A stretch of DNA of 64,000 nucleotides, taken from contig CAVYKK010000009.1 in assembly GCA_963769045.1 (NCBI GenBank), forward strand, positions 309,548 to 373,547, read 5' to 3'. This DNA comes from Methanocella_A sp963769045 (lineage in GTDB: Archaea; Halobacteriota; Methanocellia; Methanocellales; Methanocellaceae). A program made the position numbers and the translations under genes. The notes under the pieces are model-generated. The model was not told where the DNA came from and made no database searches. It worked only from the letters and a program-made list of their open reading frames with translations. Below, in pieces: positions 52,305-60,656 of this stretch (positions are counted from its first letter, which is position 1; each line of letters opens with the position of its first letter).

Positions 52305-53297
52305 CTGCACATACCTGATACGTACCTCGGGCCTATGGGGTACATACCACTGTTCATAATCATGATACCGATCTGGCTATACGCCAGCTATCGCCTCAAC
52401 AAAGAGCTACGCTCGAGGCAGGTGCCGCTCCTCGCCCTGGCCGCGGCCTTCGCCTTTGTTATCATGATGTTCAACATCCCAATGCCGGGGGGCACGTCGG
52501 GACACATGGTCGGCGCCGCGCTGATCAGCATTATCCTCGGCCCATGGGCAGCCGTAGTCGCGATGACAGTGACACTGGTCATACAGGCGTTTGTCATGAG
52601 GGACGGTGGCATCACGGCGATCGGGGCCAACTGCTTCACCATGGCTTTCCTGATGCCGGTGAGCGCATATATCACTTACAGGGTCATCAGCAGCCGTTCG
52701 GGGGCGACGTCATTGAGAAGACTCCTGGCCGCAGCCGTCGCCGGGTTCGTGTCACTGGTAATCGGCGGCGTGGCTACCGGGTTCATCCTGGGCTCCCAGT
52801 ACCCGCAATTCTTCCCGTACGCATACAACGTATCGCTACCGGCCATGCTGATCGACAGCCTCTTCTTTGGCATTTTCGAGGCGGTCGTCACCGGGCTCAT
52901 CTTTGCGTATATCCAGCGCAACGACCCGTCGCTGATCGCAGGCAAGGCAAAAGCACCGGCCACGGTAACACAAAAGTCGAACAGTAAGCTCGTAAGGAAT
53001 CTCCTCATCGGGCTGGCCGCACTGGTCGTGCTCACGCCCATCGGCCTGTACGCGTCTGGCGTGCCCTTCGGCGAATGGAGCCTGGAGGAACTGCAGCAGG
53101 AAGCCGGGTATATACCCTCCGGCATTAGCGCAGGGGCTGGCGATTTATTTAACACGCCACTTTCCGACTATGGGATTCCTGGCCTCAGCGCGCCCGTCGG
53201 ATACGTCATCTCGGCCATCGTCGGCGTGGCACTGTGCGGAGGCCTGCTCTATCTGGCGATGCTCTGGGCAAAAAAGAAGGAAAAGGCAGAAGAATAA
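52305..53297 (+). CDS. Nickel ECF transporter substrate component NikMN (CbiM-NikN fusion), CTG start
   Basis: 330 residues. The true N-terminus must be LHIPDTYLGPMGYIPLFIIM, coded from CTG 52305, because CbiM/NikM proteins begin MHIPDG-LGP and use the amino terminus and His2 to bind nickel. GGTGA at 52296-52300 is 4 nt from that CTG. Starting at ATG 52335 would delete the metal site. Another ligand is in GGTSGHMVGAAL. After seven or so helices, the C-terminal part (about 215-320) is a NikN/PDGLE-like domain. It forms the transporter with the T component and ATPase upstream. Confidence 0.87.
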   Translation: MHIPDTYLGPMGYIPLFIIMIPIWLYASYRLNKELRSRQVPLLALAAAFAFVIMMFNIPMPGGTSGHMVGAALISIILGPWAAVVAMTVTLVIQAFVMRDGGITAIGANCFTMAFLMPVSAYITYRVISSRSGATSLRRLLAAAVAGFVSLVIGGVATGFILGSQYPQFFPYAYNVSLPAMLIDSLFFGIFEAVVTGLIFAYIQRNDPSLIAGKAKAPATVTQKSNSKLVRNLLIGLAALVVLTPIGLYASGVPFGEWSLEELQQEAGYIPSGISAGAGDLFNTPLSDYGIPGLSAPVGYVISAIVGVALCGGLLYLAMLWAKKKEKAEE

Positions 53298-53414
53298 TGG
53301 CCTGCAGGCTTTCCCTTAGATGATTCCGACCGAAATTTTATTATTTTCTTGCTCCCGCATGGACCGGCGCAAGTAGTCATTTATGTACTGTTGTAAATAC
53401 TGAGCCGGTATCTT

Positions 53415-53519
53415 ACACAACGTACACGACGTACACCGTACACGACGTTTTACAGGTAATGGCAAGCGTAGCTTTATTAATAAACGTCGTGTACGTCGTG
53501 TACGTCGGGTACGTTGTGT
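53415..53519. repeat. Word-repeat inverted repeat, CGTACACGA type
   Basis: Left arm ACACAACGTACACGACGTAC (from 53415, 36 nt) and right arm (53482-53519, 38 nt, ends GGGTACGTTGTGT) pair over their length with one mismatch and a two-base gap. Both consist of 9-nt CGTACACGA words. The loop includes TTATTAATAA. It lies between convergent genes; the rest of 53298-53617 shows nothing else. Confidence 0.8.
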
Positions 53520-53617
53520 TTGGTGCCGGCAAGCAGGTACAAAAAGATCCAGAAATGGCTAAACTGTATAGGTTGTTTAGCGACCTGTTAATTACCCGAT
53601 TGTATCCTGGTTATCGT

Positions 53618-54587
53618 TTAATGGACTGTGTCCTGTCGCTTCTTCAGGTGCTCATATCCCTTACAGGAAATCTCGCTCTTCCGGCCGTTATCGTCCAGCG
53701 TGAGCCCCGACTTCACGGCCTTACCGATCACTGTAAAGCTGACGTCCATGATTTTATCGATGTCTGCAGGAGCGACGGTAAACAACAGCTCGAACTCGCC
53801 CCCGAAGCAGATGGCCATTTCCAGCAGCTCCGCATGGTCTTTTGCGACCCGACGCGCCTCTTCTCTTACCGGGAGCTTATCGGCATACACGACGAATCCC
53901 AGCTTGCTTGCGTTCGAAAGCTCGTAGAGCGATTTGCCCAGGCCGTCGCTGATGTCCATCATCCCGGTCACGCCGGGATACTGTGACAGTTTCATCCCCT
54001 CGGCCACACGGGGCTTCGGCCTGAAGAAAGTTGTCGAGTAGCACCTCGCGGTCGTGCGGCGGGGCTGGCCTGCCTTCGATGAGGACTTTGTACGCGGCTG
54101 CAGGAGTGCCCAGATAGCCGGTCGTGCACAGCAGGTCGCCTTCCCGGACCGTGGAACGCAGCTTGACCTTATCCTTATCCACCCGGCCCAGCGCGGTCGT
54201 CACCATGGTCAGCTCCTGGTGCTGGTCGGTGTCGCCTCCGACGATCTCGGTGCCGTATGTCCGGGCACAGTCGTTCATGCCTCTGGCGATGTCTTCCGCG
54301 AACGCGACGTCTGTGTCCCCGGGAATGCCCATGGCGGCGACGATGCCGATCGGCCGTGCCCCCATGGCGGCCACGTCGCTGAGGCTGACCGCTACGCTCA
54401 TCCAGCCGATGTCGCTGCCGGTCATCTCCCGGGGGAAGTCGGTGACACGGTGGAGCATGTCGATGGTAACCACGAGATAGTCCGTACCGTTGTCCAGCAC
54501 GGCGCAGTCGTCGCCCAGGTACTTTGAGCGCAGGATGCTCCCGATGCGCTTTATCAGCCCGATCTCGCCTATCTCGTTGACCTTCAT
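53618..54587 (-). pseudogene. thiL: Thiamine-monophosphate kinase ThiL, frameshifted
   Basis: The first frame (from 54587) shows the ThiL N-terminus GDDCAVLDNGTDYLVVTIDM, then DIGWMSVAVSLSDVAAMGAR and GGDTDQ, the ATP/Mg sites. An extra T in CAACTTTCTTCAGG (about 54020) breaks it; shifted, it continues FRPKPRVAEGMKLSQYPGVT and GMMDISDGLGKSLYELSNAS, the second conserved half. The joined product of about 322 residues is full length. It makes thiamine diphosphate. An essential cofactor gene is a strong hint that the shift is an assembly error. Confidence 0.82.
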
Positions 54588-54609
54588 CCTTTACCCCTAA
54601 AGCTTACTC

Positions 54610-55554
54610 CTACAGTTTGATCATTAACGTCCTGCGGGTCCCGATCAGCCTCGCGTCGATCAGGCTTTCCACGCGGTCATAGTCCTTCCGGGATAATAAC
54701 ATGTTCGCCGACCGCAGGCCCATGGCGGATGCCTTGCTCAACGCGGCGAAGACCAGGTCGGGCGCATCCGCCTCGGAAGACCAACCCCGGACAATGGCGT
54801 TGCCGGGCTGCGGGCTGTGGCAGGAAAGCACGGCGGGGTGACCGTTGACCGTCAAATATTGCGTGTGTCGCTGCACGTTCCTGCAGGAAGCGATTGAGAG
54901 CTGGTCGGCCATCTCGAACACGTGATATGTAGAGCTTTGCAGCCTCCCTATCTTCATGTCCATCCCCCAGGTGAAGGACTGCATGCTCAAAGGAGGCGGC
55001 AGCGGCGCCACGTCGACAAGATAATCCCCGGGCAACGCTTCGATTTCCACCAGGGCGTCCCGGAAGGAAAATCCGCGCTGGCGATAGAACCCTTCCGTGG
55101 CCTGTGCCGCCGAGACGGTCAGGGAATCGCATCGGTTCTTTTTTGCGTACTGCAGGGCTTTTTCGACCATCATGGTCCCGATGCCCCTGCCGGCATAGTC
55201 CTTGTGGACATACAAGAGGCCGATGTGACAGTTTTTGCCATACGGAGTCCCCTCCCGGCCGACGAATAGTTCCATCTCCGCTGCCGGCATGCCGTCGACT
55301 TCCGCAACGAAGGGCAAGTAGTGATTCAGCAGCAGGTTGTTCAGGTGGATGGCGCAGGTCTCCGTGCTCATCCACTGTCCGCCAAAGCCATACCGCTCGT
55401 CCAGTGTCAGGGCATCATAACCGACGTCACAATGCTCGCCGTCTGCTTCGCGGTACCACTGAGGCACGTGAGACATGTGTATGCGGGTGATCGCCGCGGC
55501 ATCGTCGAGCCGGGCGAGCCGGATGGTAACCAGGCCGGCGGGCATGGTGGTCAT
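54610..55554 (-). CDS. GNAT N-acetyltransferase with extra C-terminal domain
   Basis: 314 residues. The N-terminal half is a GNAT fold with acetyl-CoA loop GLLYVHKDYAGRGIGTMMVE and SAAQATEGFYRQRGFSFRDA. The C-terminal half (about 190-314) has no motif I recognise; it may be a second, degenerate GNAT fold. Substrate unknown. It is between the ATPase gene and thiL on the same strand with short gaps (23 to 39 nt), so the three are one transcript. Confidence 0.82.
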   Translation of the reverse strand: MTTMPAGLVTIRLARLDDAAAITRIHMSHVPQWYREADGEHCDVGYDALTLDERYGFGGQWMSTETCAIHLNNLLLNHYLPFVAEVDGMPAAEMELFVGREGTPYGKNCHIGLLYVHKDYAGRGIGTMMVEKALQYAKKNRCDSLTVSAAQATEGFYRQRGFSFRDALVEIEALPGDYLVDVAPLPPPLSMQSFTWGMDMKIGRLQSSTYHVFEMADQLSIASCRNVQRHTQYLTVNGHPAVLSCHSPQPGNAIVRGWSSEADAPDLVFAALSKASAMGLRSANMLLSRKDYDRVESLIDARLIGTRRTLMIKL

Positions 55555-55592
55555 ATCCTCACATGCACCGTATGTGCCCTTTATAAAAATAT

Positions 55593-56498
55593 CTACTGGG
55601 GCTCCTCGAAGAAGGAGCGATATAGATCTTCCAGGCTCGTCATCGTCTGGCGCGCCTCATAGATCTCTGTGAAAGCCGACGCATGCCTTATGACGCCGGG
55701 TATATGGATGATGTCGTCCACCTCGACGGTCACGATGCCTTCGCCTGCATACGTATGGTTGACGAACAGTTGCTGGTTGATCGACTGCACCAGCCGGGCC
55801 TGGCTCAGCGGGCTCACCCGTAGCGTGATGGCCGGCCGGCCGATCTTCTCCCGCACCGACGTCATGCTCTCGTTCAGCAGCGTGGCGCCTTCCTTGATGA
55901 TGGTCACGCCGTCGCAGATGCGGTCCAGCATGTCCATGTTATTGGAGGTCAGGAGAATCGTCTTGTCGCCGGTGCTGCGCAGGTTATTGATCAGTGTAGC
56001 ACAAAAAATGGGGTCCAGCTCCGAGAGCGACCCGTCCATCAGGATGACACTGGCGTCCGTGAACAAGCCCATGGCAATGGAGACACGTCGCTTCATGCCC
56101 CGGGACAGCTCGCCGATCTTCGTGTCCATGAAGGGGGCGATCTCCAGCATCCCCGCCAGCACGTCCGCCCGGTAGGTTATGTCTTCTCTTGCCAGCCGAC
56201 AGGCTTTGCCGTGCTTCCACAGCAATGTCCTCGGCGTCTGGTTGTCCGGTATCCTGCAGATGTCGGGGACCCGGGCGACCATGCCCTTCAGTTCCGGGCT
56301 CGATACCGACAGGCCGTTAATGATCGCAGAACCCGTGTCAGGCTTGACTTCGCCAGCCAGCACTTTGACTGCCGTGCTCTTGCCGCTGCCGTTGGGCCCG
56401 ACCAGCGCGTGTACCGTATTCTTGCGCACCGACAGGTCAAATCCGTTCAACGCCCGGACTTTGCCGTATGTTTTTACTAACCCGTGGACCTCAATCAC
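55593..56498 (-). CDS. ABC-type ATPase lacking the catalytic glutamate
   Basis: 301 residues from GTG 56498. Walker A is GPNGSGKSTAVKVLAG and the signature is LSRGMKRRVSIAMGL. Walker B reads ASVILMDGSLSELDP: Gly replaces the usual Glu after the Asp, so hydrolysis should be slow or absent. The switch His is also changed (LTSNNMDMLDR instead of TTHDMD). No permease is adjacent. It might bind ATP without turnover or act as a regulator. The start has no clear Shine-Dalgarno; a longer frame runs up to 56549. Confidence 0.8.
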   Translation of the reverse strand: MIEVHGLVKTYGKVRALNGFDLSVRKNTVHALVGPNGSGKSTAVKVLAGEVKPDTGSAIINGLSVSSPELKGMVARVPDICRIPDNQTPRTLLWKHGKACRLAREDITYRADVLAGMLEIAPFMDTKIGELSRGMKRRVSIAMGLFTDASVILMDGSLSELDPIFCATLINNLRSTGDKTILLTSNNMDMLDRICDGVTIIKEGATLLNESMTSVREKIGRPAITLRVSPLSQARLVQSINQQLFVNHTYAGEGIVTVEVDDIIHIPGVIRHASAFTEIYEARQTMTSLEDLYRSFFEEPQ

Positions 56499-56545
56499 GC
56501 CGACCACTGTATGTATGATTGCCCTTTTACTATTTAAACGTTGGA

Positions 56546-56666
56546 GCATTGGACACGGAGGCCACTAAGGCCACAAAGGGCACAAAGGGGCGCTTGTGTA
56601 GCTGTTATTATGGCTTGCATCCTCCGTGCCCTTCGTGCCGGCCTTAGTGCCCTCCGTGTCCAATGC
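56546..56666. repeat. Word-repeat inverted repeat between divergent promoters
   Basis: A perfect 16-bp end pair GCATTGGACACGGAGG (56546-56561) and CCTCCGTGTCCAATGC (56651-56666), continued by CCACTAAGGCCACAAAGG words and their partners. It lies 48 bp from the ATPase start and 40 bp from the dys start, which point away from each other. Confidence 0.85.
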
Positions 56667-56706
56667 CCAGAAGATTGATATTACCCTCGGCATATAAGTC
56701 TGGAAG

Positions 56707-57639
56707 ATGAACCACGACAGGATAAGGCACGCGGATATCCACGGCACGATGACCGTCGATGCGCTGGTGCGCCAGATGGGCGGCTGTGCCTTCGGCGCCG
56801 GGAGGATAGCGGCGGCGTGCGATGTGCTTGAGGAGATGCAGGCAGAAGATGTTACTAAATTTTTCGGGCTGTCGGGCGCCATGGTGCCGGCGGGCATGCG
56901 GACGCTGATCTCGGACATGATCCGCGACGGCTACATCGACGTACTCGTCACCACCGGGGCCAACATGGTGCATGACGTGATCGAGGGTATCGGCGGCTGC
57001 CACACCAAGGGATGCGACCACGTCGACGACATCCAGCTTAAGAAAGACCGGATCAACCGCATCTATGACGTGTTCCTCGAGGAAGAATGTTTCGAAGCGT
57101 TAGAGGAGAAGATGCAGTCCGTCTACGGGAGCCTCGACCCGAAGAAGACCTATTCGATCCGGGAGCTGATGGGCGAGATCGGCCGCAGCCTCGACGATAA
57201 GCATTCCATTCTCCGGGCGGCGTACGAATGCGACGTGCCCGTCTACTGTCCGGCTGTCCAGGACTCGATCATCGGCCTGCAGGCATGGCTGTTCAAGCAG
57301 GCCAACAAGATGAACGTCGACGCGTTCGCCGACATGAAGGACCTGATGGATCGGTGCTTCGAGGCAAAGCGGACGGGAGCGCTGCTGATCGGCGGGGGCG
57401 TGCCGAAGAACTACATCTTCCAGAGCATGCTGGTCACCCCGAGAGGCGGCTTCGACTATGCGATCCAGATCACTATGGATCGCGCGGAGACCGGCGGGCT
57501 GTCGGGCGCCACGCTGGACGAGGCGCGGAGCTGGGGCAAGGTAGGCGAGAACGCTAAGGCCGTACAGGTCTACTGCGACGCGACCATAGCACTGCCAATG
57601 ATGGTGGCATCCGTCAACGAGCGGCTGGGCCGGAAGTGA
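56707..57639 (+). CDS. dys: Deoxyhypusine synthase
   Basis: 310 residues. It transfers the aminobutyl group of spermidine to a lysine of initiation factor aIF5A, the first step of hypusine formation. The NAD-binding segments are FFGLSGAMVPAGMRTLISDM and VTTGANMVHDVIEG; the active-site lysine is in EARSWGKVGENAKAVQVYCD. No good Shine-Dalgarno is present and GGCATATAAG lies about 20 bp upstream, so the message may be nearly leaderless. Two Cys-rich protein genes follow within a few bases. Confidence 0.95.
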   Translation: MNHDRIRHADIHGTMTVDALVRQMGGCAFGAGRIAAACDVLEEMQAEDVTKFFGLSGAMVPAGMRTLISDMIRDGYIDVLVTTGANMVHDVIEGIGGCHTKGCDHVDDIQLKKDRINRIYDVFLEEECFEALEEKMQSVYGSLDPKKTYSIRELMGEIGRSLDDKHSILRAAYECDVPVYCPAVQDSIIGLQAWLFKQANKMNVDAFADMKDLMDRCFEAKRTGALLIGGGVPKNYIFQSMLVTPRGGFDYAIQITMDRAETGGLSGATLDEARSWGKVGENAKAVQVYCDATIALPMMVASVNERLGRK

Positions 57640-57647
57640 GGGGTATT

Positions 57648-57914
57648 ATGGCCAGTGAGGACTACTTAAAAGGCTACATCGAGGGCTTCAAGGAGGCGCT
57701 GGCCACTGTCGGCCAGGACCTCCAGGACAACGAGATCAAGGAATATTCGGTCGAAGACTACGGGAAACTGTACCAGAACGTCGCGAAGCAGATGGGTAAC
57801 TGTGTGCTGTGCCCGAAGGCCGACATCGGCACCGAGAAAGGCTGCCCGGTCGGCAAGACGATCTGGTGTCCGCGGATCACTGAAACGCTTGAAGACAGCA
57901 CCGGGAAAGAGTGA
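57648..57914 (+). CDS. Small Cys-rich protein after dys
   Basis: 88 residues; GAGGGG lies 7 nt before ATG 57648. The N-terminal half is helical (MASEDYLKGYIEGFKEALAT), the C-terminal half has four Cys (GNCVLCPKADIGTEKGCPVG, then WCPRI) that could hold a metal or cluster. Family not recognised. It sits in a likely operon of dys, this gene and a YkgJ protein (gaps of 8 and 6 nt). Confidence 0.65.
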   Translation: MASEDYLKGYIEGFKEALATVGQDLQDNEIKEYSVEDYGKLYQNVAKQMGNCVLCPKADIGTEKGCPVGKTIWCPRITETLEDSTGKE

Positions 57915-57920
57915 CAGAAT

Positions 57921-58610
57921 ATGGCTCCGGAATTACAGGTGAATGGTCTGAAGGTCGTCAGCGGCAGAGACATGAAATGTGCCTGCTGTGGCAAATGCTG
58001 CCGGACCTATTCAAAAGTAGACGTAAGCATCACCGATATTTTTAATATTTCAGAATATCTCGGCATCAGCACGGAAGAGTTCTTTTCAAAGTACTGTAAG
58101 GTCATGAGCGATGCCGCAGACAGCGCAGAGTTCCTGCTGGACATCGAAGGCGGATGCAAGTTCCAGAAGGACAATAAATGCACAATATACCCCGTCAGGA
58201 CGGACATGTGTGCCATGTACCCGTACAACCTCATGTGCCTGAACACCTCGAACGGTCTGAAGAAAGATGTACATGACGGGCTCGATGAATGCTACGTGCG
58301 TTCACTCCCCGACGATCTCATCTTCGTCCCGGACCTTGAGCGTATGGTTGACAGCCGTATCATGTTCATGGTCAAAGAGCTATATACGGCCAGGTTCGGC
58401 TGCACCTTCAGGGAGGAAGACGCCCTGGAATATCATCAAAAAGGGCTGGCACAGGTGAAGAACGAGCGTTTACGCAACCTCATGCATATGCAGTTACTGA
58501 CCGAGTTCCAAAAAGACCCGCCCCGTGACGTGGATACGAAAGAGCTTTTGTTATCTCCAGAGGAAATAAAGCAGGTCTATAACCATTTCAGGGGTCTCCC
58601 GCGGGCCTGA
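57921..58610 (+). CDS. YkgJ-family cysteine-cluster protein
   Basis: 229 residues, same plan as the protein at 23718-24419: MKCACCGKCCRTYSKVDVSI (CxxCxxCC), CKFQKDNKCTIYPVRTDMCA and a later Cys (DECYVRSLPDDLIFVPDLER). The two are clear paralogues. Metal binding is likely; the function is unknown. Its place behind dys suggests, but does not prove, a link to protein modification. Confidence 0.82.
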   Translation: MAPELQVNGLKVVSGRDMKCACCGKCCRTYSKVDVSITDIFNISEYLGISTEEFFSKYCKVMSDAADSAEFLLDIEGGCKFQKDNKCTIYPVRTDMCAMYPYNLMCLNTSNGLKKDVHDGLDECYVRSLPDDLIFVPDLERMVDSRIMFMVKELYTARFGCTFREEDALEYHQKGLAQVKNERLRNLMHMQLLTEFQKDPPRDVDTKELLLSPEEIKQVYNHFRGLPRA

Positions 58611-58693
58611 CTTTAGCCATTGCGATATGTATGGCTGCCGCCAGTACAGCGCGAAATCAGGCGAATTTTTTTATACGGGAAAAAACATGCCGC

Positions 58694-59512
58694 TCATTTA
58701 TTCACTGTCGACTTCACCATCAGCACAGGGCACGGCGATCCGGTGACCAGTTTGTCTGCGATCGAGCCGAGCAGGAAGTTAGGGACTTTCGGGCCCTCAG
58801 TGGCTCCGATCATCATCAGGTCGTAGCCACGGTCCGCCTCGTCCAGGATGGTCTCGACTACCGGGCCCTGCCGGAAGAGCGCCCGGTGCTTTACGCCGGA
58901 TGCCGTCAGGACATCGAGCACCGGCCTTAACGCGACAGCGGCTTCGTCGTGGGACTTTCCTACGTACAACACCGTAATGTCGCTGTCGTATTTCTTTGAC
59001 ATAATCTCGGCGAGCTTTGCGGCCCGCGCGGTGTGCTGGTAGCCGGACGTCGGGATGAGTATCTTTTTAAAGCCCATGGGCTGGTCGTCGCGGTACCGCA
59101 GCACAGTCGTCTCGATGTTGGCGTTCCGGATGACCTCGTCCATCTTGTTGCCGAAGACTCGCTTCAGCCGTTTCCGGTAGGTGGAGTTGGAAAGCAGGAT
59201 CAGGTCGTACTTGCCGGTGGCCGCCTCGTCGACGATGCCCGAGGCCACGGACTTTGCGTTTTTCACCCGATAGTTGATGCACAGGCCGTCGGTGGCCGCG
59301 AGATGATAGGTCGTCGATATGGCGCTCATCGCCCGCCTCCATTCCGTGGGCGAGACGCTCAACACTCCGTCTGCCGTGAAGACGTGGAAGAACGTCAGCT
59401 CGCCGCCTGGCGCGAGAAAGACGTTGACGAAATCGACCAGGAACTTCAGGTTCGAGGTCCTCGTGATCGGGATGAGAATGTTATGGTACACGTCTACACC
59501 TGATATTGACAT
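58694..59512 (-). CDS. Universal stress protein, tandem UspA domains
   Basis: 272 residues, two complete UspA domains: residues 1-145 (YHNILIPITRTSNLKFLVDF) and 150-272 (FKKILIPTSGYQHTARAAKL ending MIGATEGPKVPNFLLGSIAD and VKSTVNK). It matches the protein cut by the window start in order and in the GNKMDEVIRNA-like hinge, and shows what the missing half should look like. The ATP-binding loop is preserved in the second domain only. Confidence 0.9.
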   Translation of the reverse strand: MSISGVDVYHNILIPITRTSNLKFLVDFVNVFLAPGGELTFFHVFTADGVLSVSPTEWRRAMSAISTTYHLAATDGLCINYRVKNAKSVASGIVDEAATGKYDLILLSNSTYRKRLKRVFGNKMDEVIRNANIETTVLRYRDDQPMGFKKILIPTSGYQHTARAAKLAEIMSKKYDSDITVLYVGKSHDEAAVALRPVLDVLTASGVKHRALFRQGPVVETILDEADRGYDLMMIGATEGPKVPNFLLGSIADKLVTGSPCPVLMVKSTVNK

Positions 59513-59615
59513 ACCATGAAGCCGGAAATATAAATATTATCGCCTGCTTATGAGCCGGAGCCGTCGTGGTACAGTAAAAGCAGCTTTATTTACTTTGACG
59601 TACGTTTATCCGGCG

Positions 59616-60356
59616 ATGAAATACGCAGTCTCGCCATCGCCGGAGCAGGCGCTGGAGATGCTCAATGAAAGCCGGAAGGCCATGGCCACCATCGTCGGCC
59701 GCTGTCGCATCGAATACTCGGGACGGGCAAAATCTTTCCTGGACTACGGCGATCGCCTCGTGATCCTCAAGCCGGACGGCACCGTCATGGTGCACGGCGA
59801 TTCCCGGCGCGAGCCGCTCAACTGGCAGCCCCCGGGCACAAAGGTCAGCTTCGCCCTGGACGACGGCCTTGCTATCGAGGCCAGGCGGACCAGCCCGCCG
59901 GAATACATGCATGTCCACTTCAAGGACATCCACGCCGTCAGCGTGTTCCGGCTGGACGACGCCGTGGAGATCGACCTGGTGGGCGAGGAGACCGACATCA
60001 AAGACCGCATCGAGAAAGACCCGTCTGTCATCGAGCCGGGACTGCACGTTATCCGCCGAGAAGTGCCGACCGAGTCGGGCTACATCGATATGCTGTGCGA
60101 GGACTCGGAGGGCCGCACGGTCATCGTCGAGGTCAAGCGCACTTCGATTTCGCCGTCTTCCGTATACCAGCTCGAGGCCTATTTGCTGGATATGCGCAAG
60201 AAGAATAAGGACGTGCAGGTACGCGGCATCCTCTGCGCGCCCCGAATATCGAATATGGCCAGGGTGCTCATCGAGGAAAAGGGCATGGAGTACCGGGAAA
60301 TCGGGTACGAGTTCGACCTGAATGACAAAAAACAGCGGTCGTTGGACAGCTTTTAA
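59616..60356 (+). CDS. nucS: Endonuclease NucS (EndoMS), mismatch-specific
   Basis: 246 residues: an N-terminal DNA-binding/dimer domain (to about 115) and a RecB-like nuclease domain with the Asp/Glu-x-Lys core in YIDMLCEDSEGRTVIVEVKR. In archaea it cuts mismatched DNA and works with the sliding clamp. The C-terminal KQRSLDSF is a good PCNA-interacting motif (Q-x-x-L-x-x-F). Start 59616 was chosen because it begins the usual N-terminus; the longer frame adds unconserved-looking residues. No clear Shine-Dalgarno. Confidence 0.93.
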   Translation: MKYAVSPSPEQALEMLNESRKAMATIVGRCRIEYSGRAKSFLDYGDRLVILKPDGTVMVHGDSRREPLNWQPPGTKVSFALDDGLAIEARRTSPPEYMHVHFKDIHAVSVFRLDDAVEIDLVGEETDIKDRIEKDPSVIEPGLHVIRREVPTESGYIDMLCEDSEGRTVIVEVKRTSISPSSVYQLEAYLLDMRKKNKDVQVRGILCAPRISNMARVLIEEKGMEYREIGYEFDLNDKKQRSLDSF

Positions 60357-60469
60357 ACATTATGGCCTCCTGCATTTTTCGGATATGCATAACATGTCAA
60401 GACTCGGCAGATGAGAAAAATATTTTCAGTTAAGGTTATTAGAAATTTGGCCTTGTTCATGCAATCCGA

Positions 60470-60499
60470 CTGTCACGCTCGCCCTGGCGAGCGTGACAG
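60470..60499. repeat. Perfect 14-bp hairpin with 2-nt loop
   Basis: CTGTCACGCTCGCC and GGCGAGCGTGACAG, separated only by CT. Upstream of it, GAAATTTGGCCTTGTTC (60442-60458) is nearly identical to 41829-41845, which stands before another inverted repeat. It lies between nucS and the next gene on the same strand. It could end the nucS message, though no T run follows. The rest of 60357-60656 shows nothing else I can name. Confidence 0.6.
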
Positions 60500-60656
60500 T
60501 AGGCGCATGCCTATACTAAGGAAAATATTCATGGGACTCCAGGGCGACCTATCCGGGCGGGCGGTGGCTCGCGCGCGAGATGGACAGCGGCCGACGATTC
60601 CGGATGCCGCCCATAGATTTCCATATGCTTATATGTCGCCGTGCCAAGTCGCTTTT

